From Streptomyces sp. NBC_01306 (lineage in GTDB: Bacteria > Actinomycetota > Actinomycetes > Streptomycetales > Streptomycetaceae), in contig NZ_JAPEPC010000001.1 in assembly GCF_026340465.1 (NCBI RefSeq), positions 3,374,001 to 3,438,000 of the forward strand: 64,000 nt of DNA. The letters are read 5' to 3'. Position numbers and translations under genes: made by a program. Positions 52,390-60,788 of this stretch are shown here, piece by piece. Under the pieces are notes generated by a model. The model searched no databases. It saw only the letters and a program-made list of their open reading frames with translations, and had not been told where the DNA came from. Each line of letters opens with the position of its first letter. The stretch's first letter is position 1.

Positions 52390-53856
52390 CTACGCCCAGG
52401 TGATCAGCCGCTTCGGCTGCTCCAGGATCGCCGCGACATCCGCGAGCACCTTCGAGCCGAGTTCACCGTCGACCAGACGGTGGTCGAAGGAGAGCGCCAG
52501 CGTGGTGACCTGGCGGGGCTTCACCTTGCCCTTGTGGACCCACGGCTGGAGCTTGATCGCGCCGACCGCGAGGATCGCGGACTCGCCCGGGTTGAGGATC
52601 GGCGTACCGGTGTCGACGCCGAAGACGCCGACGTTGGTGATGGTCACCGTCCCGCCCTGCATCGCCGCCGGGGACGTCTTGCCCTCGCGGGCCGTGGCGA
52701 CCAGTTCGCCCAGCGCACCGGCCAGTTCGGGCAGCGTCTTGGCGTGCGCGTCCTTGATGTTCGGGACGAGCAGGCCGCGCGGGGTCGCCGCCGCGATGCC
52801 CAGGTTGACGTAGTGCTTCTGGACGATCTCCTGGTTGTCCTCGTCCCAGGCGGAGTTGACCTCCGGGTTCCGCTTGATCGCGACCAGCAGCGCCTTGGCG
52901 ATCAGGAGCAGCGGGTTGGCCCGCAGCCCCTCGAAGGCCTTGTCGGTCTTCAGTTCGGCGACGAGCTTCATCGTGCGGGTGACGTCGACCGTGACGAACT
53001 CGGTGACGTGCGGCGCGGTGAAGGCGCTGCCGACCATCGCCTGCGCGGTGGCCTTCCGTACGCCCTTGACGGGGATACGGGTCTCCCGGGCATCGGACGG
53101 GACGGACGGGGCAGGGGCCGCGACGGCCGCCTGCTCCGGGGCCGCGGCCTGCGCCGGTTCCTGCGCCGCCGGGGCCACGGCCGCGTGGACGTCCTCGCGG
53201 GTGATGATCCCGTCCGGGCCCGAAGGCGTGACCGTGGTCAGGTCGATGCCGAGGTCCTTGGCCAGCTTGCGGACCGGCGGCTTGGCCAGCGGGCGGGACA
53301 CGGTGTGGCCGTTGACCGGCACTGCGACCGGTGCGGCGGCGGGCGGTGTGGCAGCGACCGGCGCAGCGGCGGCGGGCGGCGCGTAGTACGTGCCCTCCGG
53401 CGCGGCCTCCGGCTCCGGCGCCGCGCTCTTGCGCGCCCGGCGCTTGGTCGACGCCTCCGAGACCCCGTACCCGACCAGGACCGGCTGGCGGGCGGCGGGC
53501 TGCGCCTCCTGCCCGGAATCCTGCCCTGCCTCCTGTGCGGCGTCCTGTTCGGCGGGCTGCTCGATCTGCTGCGGGACGGCGGCCGGCTCCTGCTCCGAAC
53601 CCGGTGCCCCCACCGTGATGATCACCTGGCCGACATCGACCGTGGTGCCCTCCGGAAAGCGCAGCTCGCGCACCACACCGTCGAACGGAATGGGCAGCTC
53701 CACGGCCGCCTTCGCCGTCTCGACCTCGCACACGACCTGGCCGTCGGTGACCGTGTCACCGGGCGCGACGTACCACTTGAGGATCTCCGCCTCGGTGAGT
53801 CCCTCGCCCACGTCGGGCATCTTGAACTCCCGGACCGGGATCGCGATATCAGTCAT
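52390..53856 (-). CDS. bkdC: Branched-chain alpha-keto acid dehydrogenase E2 (dihydrolipoamide acyltransferase)
   Basis: This 488-residue E2 has one lipoyl domain (about 5-85; lipoylated Lys in CEVETAKAAVELP), an Ala/Pro/Gln-rich linker, a peripheral-subunit-binding domain (about 200-240; KPPVRKLAKDLGIDLTTV) and a catalytic acyltransferase domain (about 255-488) with LSFDHRLVDGE. It transfers branched acyl groups to CoA, providing isobutyryl-, isovaleryl- and 2-methylbutyryl-CoA for catabolism and branched fatty-acid or polyketide starters. ATG 53856 is chosen; GTG 53862 has a closer ribosome site and is possible. It is the third gene of the bkd operon, 14 bp after E1 beta. Confidence 0.94.
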   Translation of the reverse strand: MTDIAIPVREFKMPDVGEGLTEAEILKWYVAPGDTVTDGQVVCEVETAKAAVELPIPFDGVVRELRFPEGTTVDVGQVIITVGAPGSEQEPAAVPQQIEQPAEQDAAQEAGQDSGQEAQPAARQPVLVGYGVSEASTKRRARKSAAPEPEAAPEGTYYAPPAAAAPVAATPPAAAPVAVPVNGHTVSRPLAKPPVRKLAKDLGIDLTTVTPSGPDGIITREDVHAAVAPAAQEPAQAAAPEQAAVAAPAPSVPSDARETRIPVKGVRKATAQAMVGSAFTAPHVTEFVTVDVTRTMKLVAELKTDKAFEGLRANPLLLIAKALLVAIKRNPEVNSAWDEDNQEIVQKHYVNLGIAAATPRGLLVPNIKDAHAKTLPELAGALGELVATAREGKTSPAAMQGGTVTITNVGVFGVDTGTPILNPGESAILAVGAIKLQPWVHKGKVKPRQVTTLALSFDHRLVDGELGSKVLADVAAILEQPKRLITWA

Positions 53857-53870
53857 GGTCACGGCGCTCC

Positions 53871-54851
53871 TCAGTACGCAAGCGAGCGGTCGACGGCGTC
53901 GAGCACCCTGTCCAGGCCCGGCAGGTACTCGTCCTCCAGGCGCGCCGGCGGGTACGGCACGTGGTATCCGCCGACCCGCAGCACCGGTGCCTCCAGATGG
54001 TAGAAGCACCGCTCGGTGATCCGGGCGGCGATCTCCGCGCCCGTACCGAGGAAGACCGGGGCCTCGTGCACCACGACCAGCCTGCGCGTCTTCTCCACCG
54101 AGGTCTGCACACTGTCGAAGTCGATCGGGGACATCGACCGCAGGTCCACGACCTCGACGGACTTGCCCTCCTCGGCCGCCGCTGCCGCAGCCTCCAGGCA
54201 GACCTTCACCATCGGGCCGTACGCGGCGAGCGTCAGGTCGGTGCCCTCACGGGTCACTCGCGCCTTGTGCAGCGGGTGCGGGATCGCGTCGGTGTCGACC
54301 TCCCCCTTGTCCCAGTATCGCCGCTTCGGCTCGAAGAAGATGACGGGGTCGTCGCTCTGGATGGCCTGCTGCATCATCCAGTACGCGTCCGACGCGTTGG
54401 ACGGCGAGACGACCTTCAGGCCCGCCACGTGCGCGAAGAGCGCCTCGGGCGACTCGCTGTGGTGCTCGACCGCGCCGATGCCGCCGCCGTACGGGATACG
54501 GACGACGACCGGCAGCTTGATCTTGCCGAGCGCACGCGCGTACATCTTCGCCAGCTGCGTGACGATCTGGTCGTACGCGGGGAAGACGAAGCCGTCGAAC
54601 TGGATCTCCACGACCGGCCGGTAGCCACGCAGGGCCAGCCCGATCGCGGTGCCGACGATGCCGGACTCGGCGAGCGGGGTGTCGATCACCCGGTCCTCGC
54701 CGAAGTCCTTGTGCAGCCCGTCCGTGACCCGGAAGACGCCGCCGAGCTTGCCGACGTCCTCTCCCATGATGAGGACCTTGGGGTCGGTGTCGAGCGCCGT
54801 GCGCAGCGACTCGTTGAGCGCCTTCGCGATGCTCATGTTCTTTCCGGCCAT
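53871..54851 (-). CDS. bkdB: Branched-chain alpha-keto acid dehydrogenase E1 beta
   Basis: This 326-residue E1 beta subunit has a pyrimidine-binding transketolase domain. VLIMGEDVGKLGGVFRVTDG contains the Glu that activates the thiamin cofactor; the PLAESGIVGTAIGLALRG and GGGIGAVEHHSESPEAL segments follow, and then a C-terminal transketolase domain. ATG 54851 has GGAGGGC. Gap of only 2 bp from the E1 alpha stop codon, so the operon is tightly coupled. Confidence 0.95.
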   Translation of the reverse strand: MAGKNMSIAKALNESLRTALDTDPKVLIMGEDVGKLGGVFRVTDGLHKDFGEDRVIDTPLAESGIVGTAIGLALRGYRPVVEIQFDGFVFPAYDQIVTQLAKMYARALGKIKLPVVVRIPYGGGIGAVEHHSESPEALFAHVAGLKVVSPSNASDAYWMMQQAIQSDDPVIFFEPKRRYWDKGEVDTDAIPHPLHKARVTREGTDLTLAAYGPMVKVCLEAAAAAAEEGKSVEVVDLRSMSPIDFDSVQTSVEKTRRLVVVHEAPVFLGTGAEIAARITERCFYHLEAPVLRVGGYHVPYPPARLEDEYLPGLDRVLDAVDRSLAY

Positions 54852-54853
54852 GA

Positions 54854-56017
54854 TCAGTTGCCCTCCTCGGCGGAGTCCGCGAAGGACGCCTGGTAGGCGG
54901 CGAACTGCGCGCGCTCCTCGTCGACGAGCGCGTGGCCGTCGGCGTGGGTGTTCTCGAACATGGCCATCGGGTCCGGGTCGGGCATCGCCCGTACAGCCTC
55001 CCGCACCCGCTTGCCGAGCGTCTCGCTCTCGCTCTCCAGGCCGGTGAAGAAGGCCTCGTCGGCGAACTTCTGCTTCTCCAGGTACGTCTTCAGCCGCTGG
55101 ATCGGGTCCTTGGCCTCCCACGCCTGCCGCTCGTCGTCCGTGCGGTACTTGGTGGGGTCGTCGGACGTGGTGTGGGCGCCCATCCGGTAGGTGTACGCCT
55201 CGACCAGCGTGGGGCCCTCGCCCCGGCGGGCGCGCTCAAGCGCCGACTTGGTGACGGCCAGACAGGCCAGTACGTCGTTGCCGTCGACCCGGACGCCGGG
55301 GAAGCCGAAGCCCTGGGCGCGCTGGTAGAGCGGCACCCGCATCTGCTTCTCGGTGGGCTCGGAGATCGCCCACTGGTTGTTCTGGCAGAAGAAGACCACC
55401 GGGGCGTTGTAGACCGCCGAGAAGGTGAACGCCTCGGCCACGTCGCCCTGGCTGGACGCGCCGTCGCCGAAGTAGGCGACGACCGCGGAGTCCGCGCCGT
55501 CCTTGACGATCCCCATCGCGTACCCGGTCGCGTGCAGCGTCTGCGAGCCGATGACGATGGTGTACAGGTGGAAGTTGTTGCTGTTGGGGTCCCAGCCGCC
55601 GTGGTTCACACCGCGGAACATGCCCAGCAGATTGGTCGGGTCGACGCCGCGGCACCAGGCCACGCCGTGCTCCCGGTAGGTCGGGAAGACGTAGTCGTCG
55701 TCCCGCAGGGCCCGGCCCGATCCGATCTGGGCGGCCTCCTGGCCGAGCAGCGAGGCCCACAGGCCCAGCTCGCCCTGGCGCTGGAGTGCGGTGGCCTCGG
55801 CGTCGAAACGGCGGGTCAGGACCATGTCCCGGTACAGACCGCGCAGCTCTTCGGGCGTGAGATCCACTTCGTACTCGGGGTGCTCGATGCGCTCGCCATC
55901 GGGCGTCAGCAGCTGTACGAGCTGCGGCTCGTCGGGCGCCTTCGGCGTCCGTGCGGCGCCGGCTCGCTTGCTGCTGCGTCGCGGCTTGCGCGTCGCGGCA
56001 GTGCTCTCCACGGTCAC
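54854..56017 (-). CDS. bkdA: Branched-chain alpha-keto acid dehydrogenase E1 alpha
   Basis: This 387-residue E1 alpha subunit decarboxylates branched keto acids with thiamin diphosphate. TPP-Mg motif: YFGDGASSQGDVAEAFTF...FFCQNNQWA. The ERARRGEGPTLVEAYTYRMGAHT loop carries the conserved phosphorylation-loop region. The first 30 residues are a basic Ser/Thr/Arg tail. GTG 56017 has GGAGGAG upstream. First gene of the bkd operon, 311 bp from the divergent response regulator. Confidence 0.95.
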   Translation of the reverse strand: MTVESTAATRKPRRSSKRAGAARTPKAPDEPQLVQLLTPDGERIEHPEYEVDLTPEELRGLYRDMVLTRRFDAEATALQRQGELGLWASLLGQEAAQIGSGRALRDDDYVFPTYREHGVAWCRGVDPTNLLGMFRGVNHGGWDPNSNNFHLYTIVIGSQTLHATGYAMGIVKDGADSAVVAYFGDGASSQGDVAEAFTFSAVYNAPVVFFCQNNQWAISEPTEKQMRVPLYQRAQGFGFPGVRVDGNDVLACLAVTKSALERARRGEGPTLVEAYTYRMGAHTTSDDPTKYRTDDERQAWEAKDPIQRLKTYLEKQKFADEAFFTGLESESETLGKRVREAVRAMPDPDPMAMFENTHADGHALVDEERAQFAAYQASFADSAEEGN

Positions 56018-56328
56018 GTGCGTGCTCCTCCGTCGGTCCGGCCCCCGGGGTTGCCGGTAAAGGCCAGTGCGGCTCGCCCGAATCCGGATCCCCCGCACGG
56101 GGTGGGTGCGATGCGAACCGGGAACAGGCGTGACAGGTGCCCCGGCGAGCACCCTCTCAAAGGCACGTTACCCAGTGCGTCGCAGAACTGCGAAACCCCA
56201 TTTGACCTGCGATTTTGCTTGGATTTCCAAGTAAATCGAGAAATGGGCGAACAATCACTGGTCACAGCCTTGCAGGCCGCCGGAACAGGGGCACGTTATA
56301 CCGGGCACCCCGGGCACGGGAAGAGTTC
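56018..56328. other. Intergenic region between the bkd operon and the response regulator
   Basis: This 311-bp divergent promoter region contains an AT-rich stretch (56188-56245) that stands out from its GC-rich flanks. It contains the palindrome CTTGGA-TT-TCCAAG (56218-56231). No gene and no clear -35/-10 pair were found. It is the obvious place for BkdR/Lrp-type or response-regulator binding. Confidence 0.5.
56218..56231. promoter_or_regulatory. Palindrome CTTGGA-TT-TCCAAG upstream of bkd and the response regulator
   Basis: A perfect 6-bp-arm dyad in the AT-rich part of the divergent promoter region. Lrp-type or response-regulator site by inference. Confidence 0.45.
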
Positions 56329-57018
56329 ATGTGTGAAACTGATTCCGTGCCCGAAGATGGAAAAATCAGCGTTTTTCTCCTTGACGACCATGAAGTGGTA
56401 CGACGCGGAGTTCATGAACTTCTGGCGATGGAGGACGACATCGAGATCGTCGGCGAGGCGGGTACCGCCGCCGACGCCCTCGCCAGGATCCCGGCCACCC
56501 GGCCGGACGTCGCGGTCCTGGACGTCCGGCTGCCGGACGGCAGCGGGGTCGAGGTCTGCCGGGAGATCCGCTCGGCCGACGAGCACATCAAGTGCCTCAT
56601 GCTCACCTCGTTCTCCGACGACGAGGCGCTCTTCGACGCGATCATGGCGGGCGCCTCCGGCTATGTGCTGAAGGCGATCCGCGGCAATGAGCTGCTGTCG
56701 GCCGTACGGGATGTCGCGGCCGGCAAATCGCTGCTCGACCCGGCGGCCACGGCGCGCGTTCTGGAGCGGCTGCGCGACGGTGGCACCAGCAAAGGCGATG
56801 CCCGTCTCGCGAGTCTCACCGATCAGGAACGGAAGATTCTCGACCTGATCGGCGAGGGTCTGACCAACCGCGTCATCGGCGAACGGCTGCATCTGGCCGA
56901 GAAAACGATCAAGAACTATGTCTCCAGCCTGCTCGCCAAACTGGGCATGGAGAGGCGCTCGCAGGCGGCCGCGTACGTGGCCCGGATCCAGGCCGGACAG
57001 GAGCGGAGCGAGAACTGA
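56329..57018 (+). CDS. NarL/LuxR-type response regulator (orphan)
   Basis: This 229-residue response regulator has a receiver domain (about 12-130) with the acidic pair in FLLDDHEVVRRGV, phospho-Asp in VAVLDVRLPDGSG, Thr/Ser in LMLTSFSDDEAL and Lys in YVLKAIRGNEL. A LuxR-type HTH follows (about 160-220; LTDQERKILDLIGEGLTNRV, LHLAEKTIKNYVSSLLAKLG). It resembles the DevR/DosR and OsdR group. No histidine kinase gene is next to it, so its partner is elsewhere. ATG 56329 is preceded by GGGAAGAG; GTG 56347 is an alternative. Confidence 0.93.
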   Translation: MCETDSVPEDGKISVFLLDDHEVVRRGVHELLAMEDDIEIVGEAGTAADALARIPATRPDVAVLDVRLPDGSGVEVCREIRSADEHIKCLMLTSFSDDEALFDAIMAGASGYVLKAIRGNELLSAVRDVAAGKSLLDPAATARVLERLRDGGTSKGDARLASLTDQERKILDLIGEGLTNRVIGERLHLAEKTIKNYVSSLLAKLGMERRSQAAAYVARIQAGQERSEN

Positions 57019-57250
57019 TCCGGGGCGCGCGACGGCCCGGGACCAGTGCCCGCCGGCCCGGTCCGCCGGTCGCCGCTCCGGTCCGTCGGTCCGACCCCTC
57101 GGCACCCCGGAAGTCCGGTCCGATTGATCGGCTGGAATGGTTTGAAATAGCTCTGAATGGGTTTGTTCGGCCTTATTCGGGACCTACGTCCTCAATGATC
57201 GGGCAGCTGTCCCCTTACCGGCACGGCGCCCGGCGCGGACAGTGGAAGCC

Positions 57251-57667
57251 ATGCCCATCGAGGAACAGCGCGCCATCGCCCTGCTCAGCGGAGTGTCGTA
57301 CGGCCGAGTCGCCGCCAGTATGCGCGCGCTCCCCTTCCTGGCCATCGCCCGGCACATCGTCTCGGACGGCTGCGTCATCCTGCGGATGCACGCGGGCCAC
57401 GGGCACCACGAAGCCTGCGCGGGCAGCGTCGTCGCCTACGCGGCAGACAACCTGGCCTCCGGGGACGAACACTTCTGGTCGGTCCAGTTCACCGGAACCG
57501 CCGAGCTGACCGTCCCGGCCCCCGAAGAGGTCGCACAGTTCGAAACGGCCCCGGCCCAGGTGAACGGCGAACCGTACGAAGCGGTCTATCTGCGCATCAG
57601 GCCGCAATTCGCCACGCTGGACCGGATGGAGTACACCGCTCCGGAATCAGCCGGTGCCTCCCGGTGA
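57251..57667 (+). CDS. FMN-binding split-barrel (pyridoxamine-phosphate-oxidase-like) protein
   Basis: This 138-residue protein is of the PPOX-like flavin-barrel family (LLSGVSYGRVAASMRALPFL, GDEHFWSVQFTGTAELTVP). DevR-controlled flavin proteins of this kind are common near DosR-type regulators, but this is only context. ATG 57251 with GTGGAAG upstream. The 232-bp gap after the response regulator has no clear gene. Cofactor and substrate unknown. Confidence 0.85.
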   Translation: MPIEEQRAIALLSGVSYGRVAASMRALPFLAIARHIVSDGCVILRMHAGHGHHEACAGSVVAYAADNLASGDEHFWSVQFTGTAELTVPAPEEVAQFETAPAQVNGEPYEAVYLRIRPQFATLDRMEYTAPESAGASR

Positions 57668-57682
57668 TCTAACATCTGGCGA

Positions 57683-58687
57683 GTGCCGCGCTCATATGCA
57701 ACACCGCCTGTCGGGGAGCTGCTGCGCCGCTACCGGTCCACCGGTGCCGCGCTCTCCTGCGAGCCCGTCGCCCAGGGGCTGCTCAACCGCGGCTACCGGC
57801 TCGCCACCACCCACGGCGACTACTTCCTCAAACACCACCTCGACGGCGACCCTGCCTCGATCAGCCGCCAGCACCGCGCCACCCAGCGCCTCCAGGTGCT
57901 CGGGGTCCCGGTCGCGCCGCCGCTGGCCGACACGGACGGCGACACCGTCACGGTGATCGGCGGCCGCTGCTACGCGCTGCACCCCTGGATCGACGGCCGG
58001 CACCGGGAGGGCGCCCAGCTCAGCACGGCGTGCTCGCGGCGGCTCGGCGCGCTGCTCGGGCTCGTCCACACCGGTCTGGAGCGGGTGATGGAGGCCGAGT
58101 CGGCGCCGCCCGAGCACGAGAGCGCCGACCCCGCCGACACCTTCGCGGTCATCGAGGAACTGCTCTCCAGGCTGGCCTGCCGGCAGTCCGGCCGCGACAC
58201 CTTCGACGAGCTCGCCGAACACCGGCTGCGCGAGCGCCGCCGCCTCCTGGAACGCCATGCGCACCGGCGCCCGCCGCCGGGCACGGCGGGCGGCTGGGTG
58301 CACGGCGACTTCCATCCGCTGAACCTGCTGTACCGGGGCGCCGAGCCGGCCGCGATCATCGACTGGGACCGGCTGGGCGTGAAGCCGCGCGCCGAGGAGG
58401 CGGTCAGGGCCGCGGTGATCTTCTTCGTGCAGCCCACGGGCGAGCTGGAGCTGGCGAAGGTACGGGCCTACGCGCGCGCGTACCGGCGGGCCGCTTCGGC
58501 GGGGCCGGCGGAGCTGGCCGCCGCGGTCCACCGGGTGTGGTGGGAGCGGCTCAACGACTTCTGGACGCTGCGCTGGCGCTACCAGCTGCACGACCGCAGG
58601 GCCGACCCGCTGTTTCCCGCGGCGTCGGCCCTGGTGGTGTGGTGGACCCGTGAGTACGAGGCGGTCTGCGAGGCGTTCTCGGGGTGA
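57683..58687 (+). CDS. APH-fold phosphotransferase (aminoglycoside/choline kinase-like)
   Basis: This 334-residue kinase-like protein has the ATP-binding N-lobe (GLLNRGYRLATTHGDYFLKH), catalytic loop GGWVHGDFHPLNLLYRG (HGDxHxxN) and metal-binding IIDWDRLG (D in the DFG-like position). Length and motifs match the phosphotransferase-enzyme family (PF01636), whose members phosphorylate antibiotics, choline, homoserine or sugars; the substrate cannot be told. GTG 57683, 15 bp after the previous gene, suggests an operon. Confidence 0.9.
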   Translation: MPRSYATPPVGELLRRYRSTGAALSCEPVAQGLLNRGYRLATTHGDYFLKHHLDGDPASISRQHRATQRLQVLGVPVAPPLADTDGDTVTVIGGRCYALHPWIDGRHREGAQLSTACSRRLGALLGLVHTGLERVMEAESAPPEHESADPADTFAVIEELLSRLACRQSGRDTFDELAEHRLRERRRLLERHAHRRPPPGTAGGWVHGDFHPLNLLYRGAEPAAIIDWDRLGVKPRAEEAVRAAVIFFVQPTGELELAKVRAYARAYRRAASAGPAELAAAVHRVWWERLNDFWTLRWRYQLHDRRADPLFPAASALVVWWTREYEAVCEAFSG

Positions 58688-58773
58688 GGCGCCGGGGCGC
58701 GGGCTCCTGAACTCCCGGCCGCACGCACCCTTTTCCGGGGCTCAGCCGCCCGCCGCGGCCTTTCCTCCGGCTG

Positions 58774-60447
58774 TCAGCCGCCCGTCGCGCCCGCAGCCGC
58801 GTCGCCCGCGGTGGTCCCCGCCGCGGTGCCGGCCGTGCTCGATCCGTCCGTGGTGCTGCCGCCGTCCGGGCTGCCGCCCGCGGTCGTCGAACCGGACGAC
58901 GTACCGCCGTTGTCGCTGCCGCCGTCCGTCTTGCCACCCGTGGACGAGGAACCGCCGTCCGACGACGTACCGCCGTTGTCGCTGCCGCCGTCCGTCTTGC
59001 CGCCCGTGGACGAGGAACCGCCGTTCGACGACGTACCGCCACCGCCCGATGTGGACGGGGACGGCGGGGGCGTCGAGGGCGTGTCGTTGCTCGGGGTGTC
59101 CGACGGGGTGAACGAAGGCTGCTCGGTGTACTGACCGCCACTGGACGCGCCCGGGTCGGTGCTGGTGTCCGGCGACGAGTCGTCCGTCGGGGTGTCGCTC
59201 GGCCTGTCGCTCTTCGAGTGGGCGGGCGCGGGCGAGTGGTCGGTGGACGTACCGCCGGAGTTCCCGCTGCCCGGCAAGCCGTTCGCCAGGACGAAGCCCG
59301 CGCCGATGGCGACCACCGCGAGCACGGCGACCACCCACATCCAGCCACGGCCGCCACGGCTCCGGCCTCCGCCGTCGTACGAACCGTCGTCCGGGTTCAT
59401 CGGCGGCAGGATCGGGCCCTGCGAGGTGTCACCGTGCTGCGGGTGGCCGAGCGCCGTGGTGGCCGCTGTGCCCATCGCGGGGGTGGAGCCGCCCTCGTGC
59501 ATCACGACCGGGCCGGTGTTCCACGTACCCGTGTGACCGCCCTGCTGCTGGAGCATCTGCAGCGAGTAGGCGACCAGCCCCCGCATCTCCTCGGCGCTCT
59601 GGAACCGGTCGTCCGGGTCCTTCGCCAGGGAACGCATCACGAGCCCGTCGAGCTCCGGCGGCACCGCTTCCGACACCTGCGACGGCGGGATGGGCATGTC
59701 CTGGACATGCTGGTAGACCACCGAGAGCGGGGTCTCCCCGGTGAACGGGGGCCGCATCGCGAGCAGTTCGTACAGCAGGCAGCCGGTCGCGTACAGGTCG
59801 GAGCGGTGGTCGACGGCCTTGCCGAGCGCCTGCTCCGGGGAGAGGTACTGGGGCGTGCCCATGACCATGCCGGTCTGGGTCATCGTCGACTGCGCGCCGT
59901 GCAGGGCGCGGGCGATCCCGAAGTCCATCACCTTGACCGCGCCGCCGTCCGTGATGATCACGTTGGCCGGCTTGATGTCACGGTGCACGATGCCGTGCTG
60001 GTGCGAGTAGGCGAGCGCCTCCAGCACACCGGAGACGATGATCAGCGCCTGCTCGGGCGGCGGGGCCTCGGCGTTGATCAGCAGATCGCGGATGGTGCGG
60101 CCCTCGACCAGCTCCATCACGATGTAGGGGACGGTGTTGCCGCCCCAGTAGTCCTCGCCCGAGTCGTACACGGCGACCACGGCGTGGTGGTTCAGGCCCG
60201 CGACCGACTGTGCCTCGCGGGTGAACCGGGCCTTGGAGACCGGGTCCTCGGCGAGGTCGGACCTGAGGAGCTTGACGGCGACGGTGCGGCCGAGCCGCAC
60301 GTCCTCGGCGGCGAACACCTCGGCCATGCCGCCACGGCCGAGACGGTGGGTCAGCCGGTAGCGGCCGTCGCCGACGAGTCCGCCGACGCCCCACGACTCC
60401 GGCACGTCCGACACCCCGCCGCCGCCTGCCTCGGATTCGGGTGCCAT
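58774..60447 (-). CDS. Membrane Ser/Thr protein kinase (PknB-like) with extracellular repeat tail
   Basis: This 557-residue kinase has a cytoplasmic catalytic domain (about 28-290) with glycine loop GRGGMAEVFAAED, AVKLL Lys, catalytic HRDIKPANV, MDFGIA and SPEQ. One membrane helix follows (about 368-390; WVVAVLAVVAIGAGFVLANG), then a 165-residue extracellular tail of Ser/Gly/Thr/Asp/Pro. The tail has 22-residue repeats (GGTSSDGGSSSTGGKTDGGS) and no PASTA domain. ATG 60447 has GGCGAGGA. It is divergent from a second kinase and convergent with the APH-like gene. Confidence 0.94.
   Translation of the reverse strand: MAPESEAGGGGVSDVPESWGVGGLVGDGRYRLTHRLGRGGMAEVFAAEDVRLGRTVAVKLLRSDLAEDPVSKARFTREAQSVAGLNHHAVVAVYDSGEDYWGGNTVPYIVMELVEGRTIRDLLINAEAPPPEQALIIVSGVLEALAYSHQHGIVHRDIKPANVIITDGGAVKVMDFGIARALHGAQSTMTQTGMVMGTPQYLSPEQALGKAVDHRSDLYATGCLLYELLAMRPPFTGETPLSVVYQHVQDMPIPPSQVSEAVPPELDGLVMRSLAKDPDDRFQSAEEMRGLVAYSLQMLQQQGGHTGTWNTGPVVMHEGGSTPAMGTAATTALGHPQHGDTSQGPILPPMNPDDGSYDGGGRSRGGRGWMWVVAVLAVVAIGAGFVLANGLPGSGNSGGTSTDHSPAPAHSKSDRPSDTPTDDSSPDTSTDPGASSGGQYTEQPSFTPSDTPSNDTPSTPPPSPSTSGGGGTSSNGGSSSTGGKTDGGSDNGGTSSDGGSSSTGGKTDGGSDNGGTSSGSTTAGGSPDGGSTTDGSSTAGTAAGTTAGDAAAGATGG
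58895..59040. repeat. 66-bp tandem repeats in the kinase tail
   Basis: GACGACGTACCG starts units at 58895, 58961 and 59027, exact 66-bp periods. They encode 22-residue Gly/Ser/Thr/Asp units. The third unit is incomplete. Confidence 0.9.
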
Positions 60448-60788
60448 CAGTCCTCGCCGTCGTGTAGGTCCGCGTCAGCGGTGGTACGCGGGTGATGCTC
60501 GGTGGTCCTCGCGGCCCAGTGCCACGCCACGCTACAGGCTCAGGGAGAGGGCCCGGTCCGGCAATGACCGGCTATCAAACCCGGAATCGCGTCGCCCATG
60601 CAAATCCTGCGTCCTTCCTGTAACGCTTACGAGACGCTTGGTACGCGTACGGTCACGGAACGGGCCCCCTGGCTTGACGTGTCAGTGGCCTCGGGCAGAC
60701 TTTGCCCCGTGGGGCCGGGGTCACAGCAGACCGGCGCCACATCAGTACGCAGAGCGCCATATCAGTGCGCCATAGGGGGAGCCACGCC
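60448..60788. other. Divergent promoter region of two kinase genes
   Basis: This 341-bp region has no gene. A weak promoter for the plus-strand kinase may be TTGACG at 60674-60679 with AGACTT 17 bp later. Tandem ATCAGTnCGC sequences (60742 and 60761) lie just before the start. Nothing else recognisable. Confidence 0.4.
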
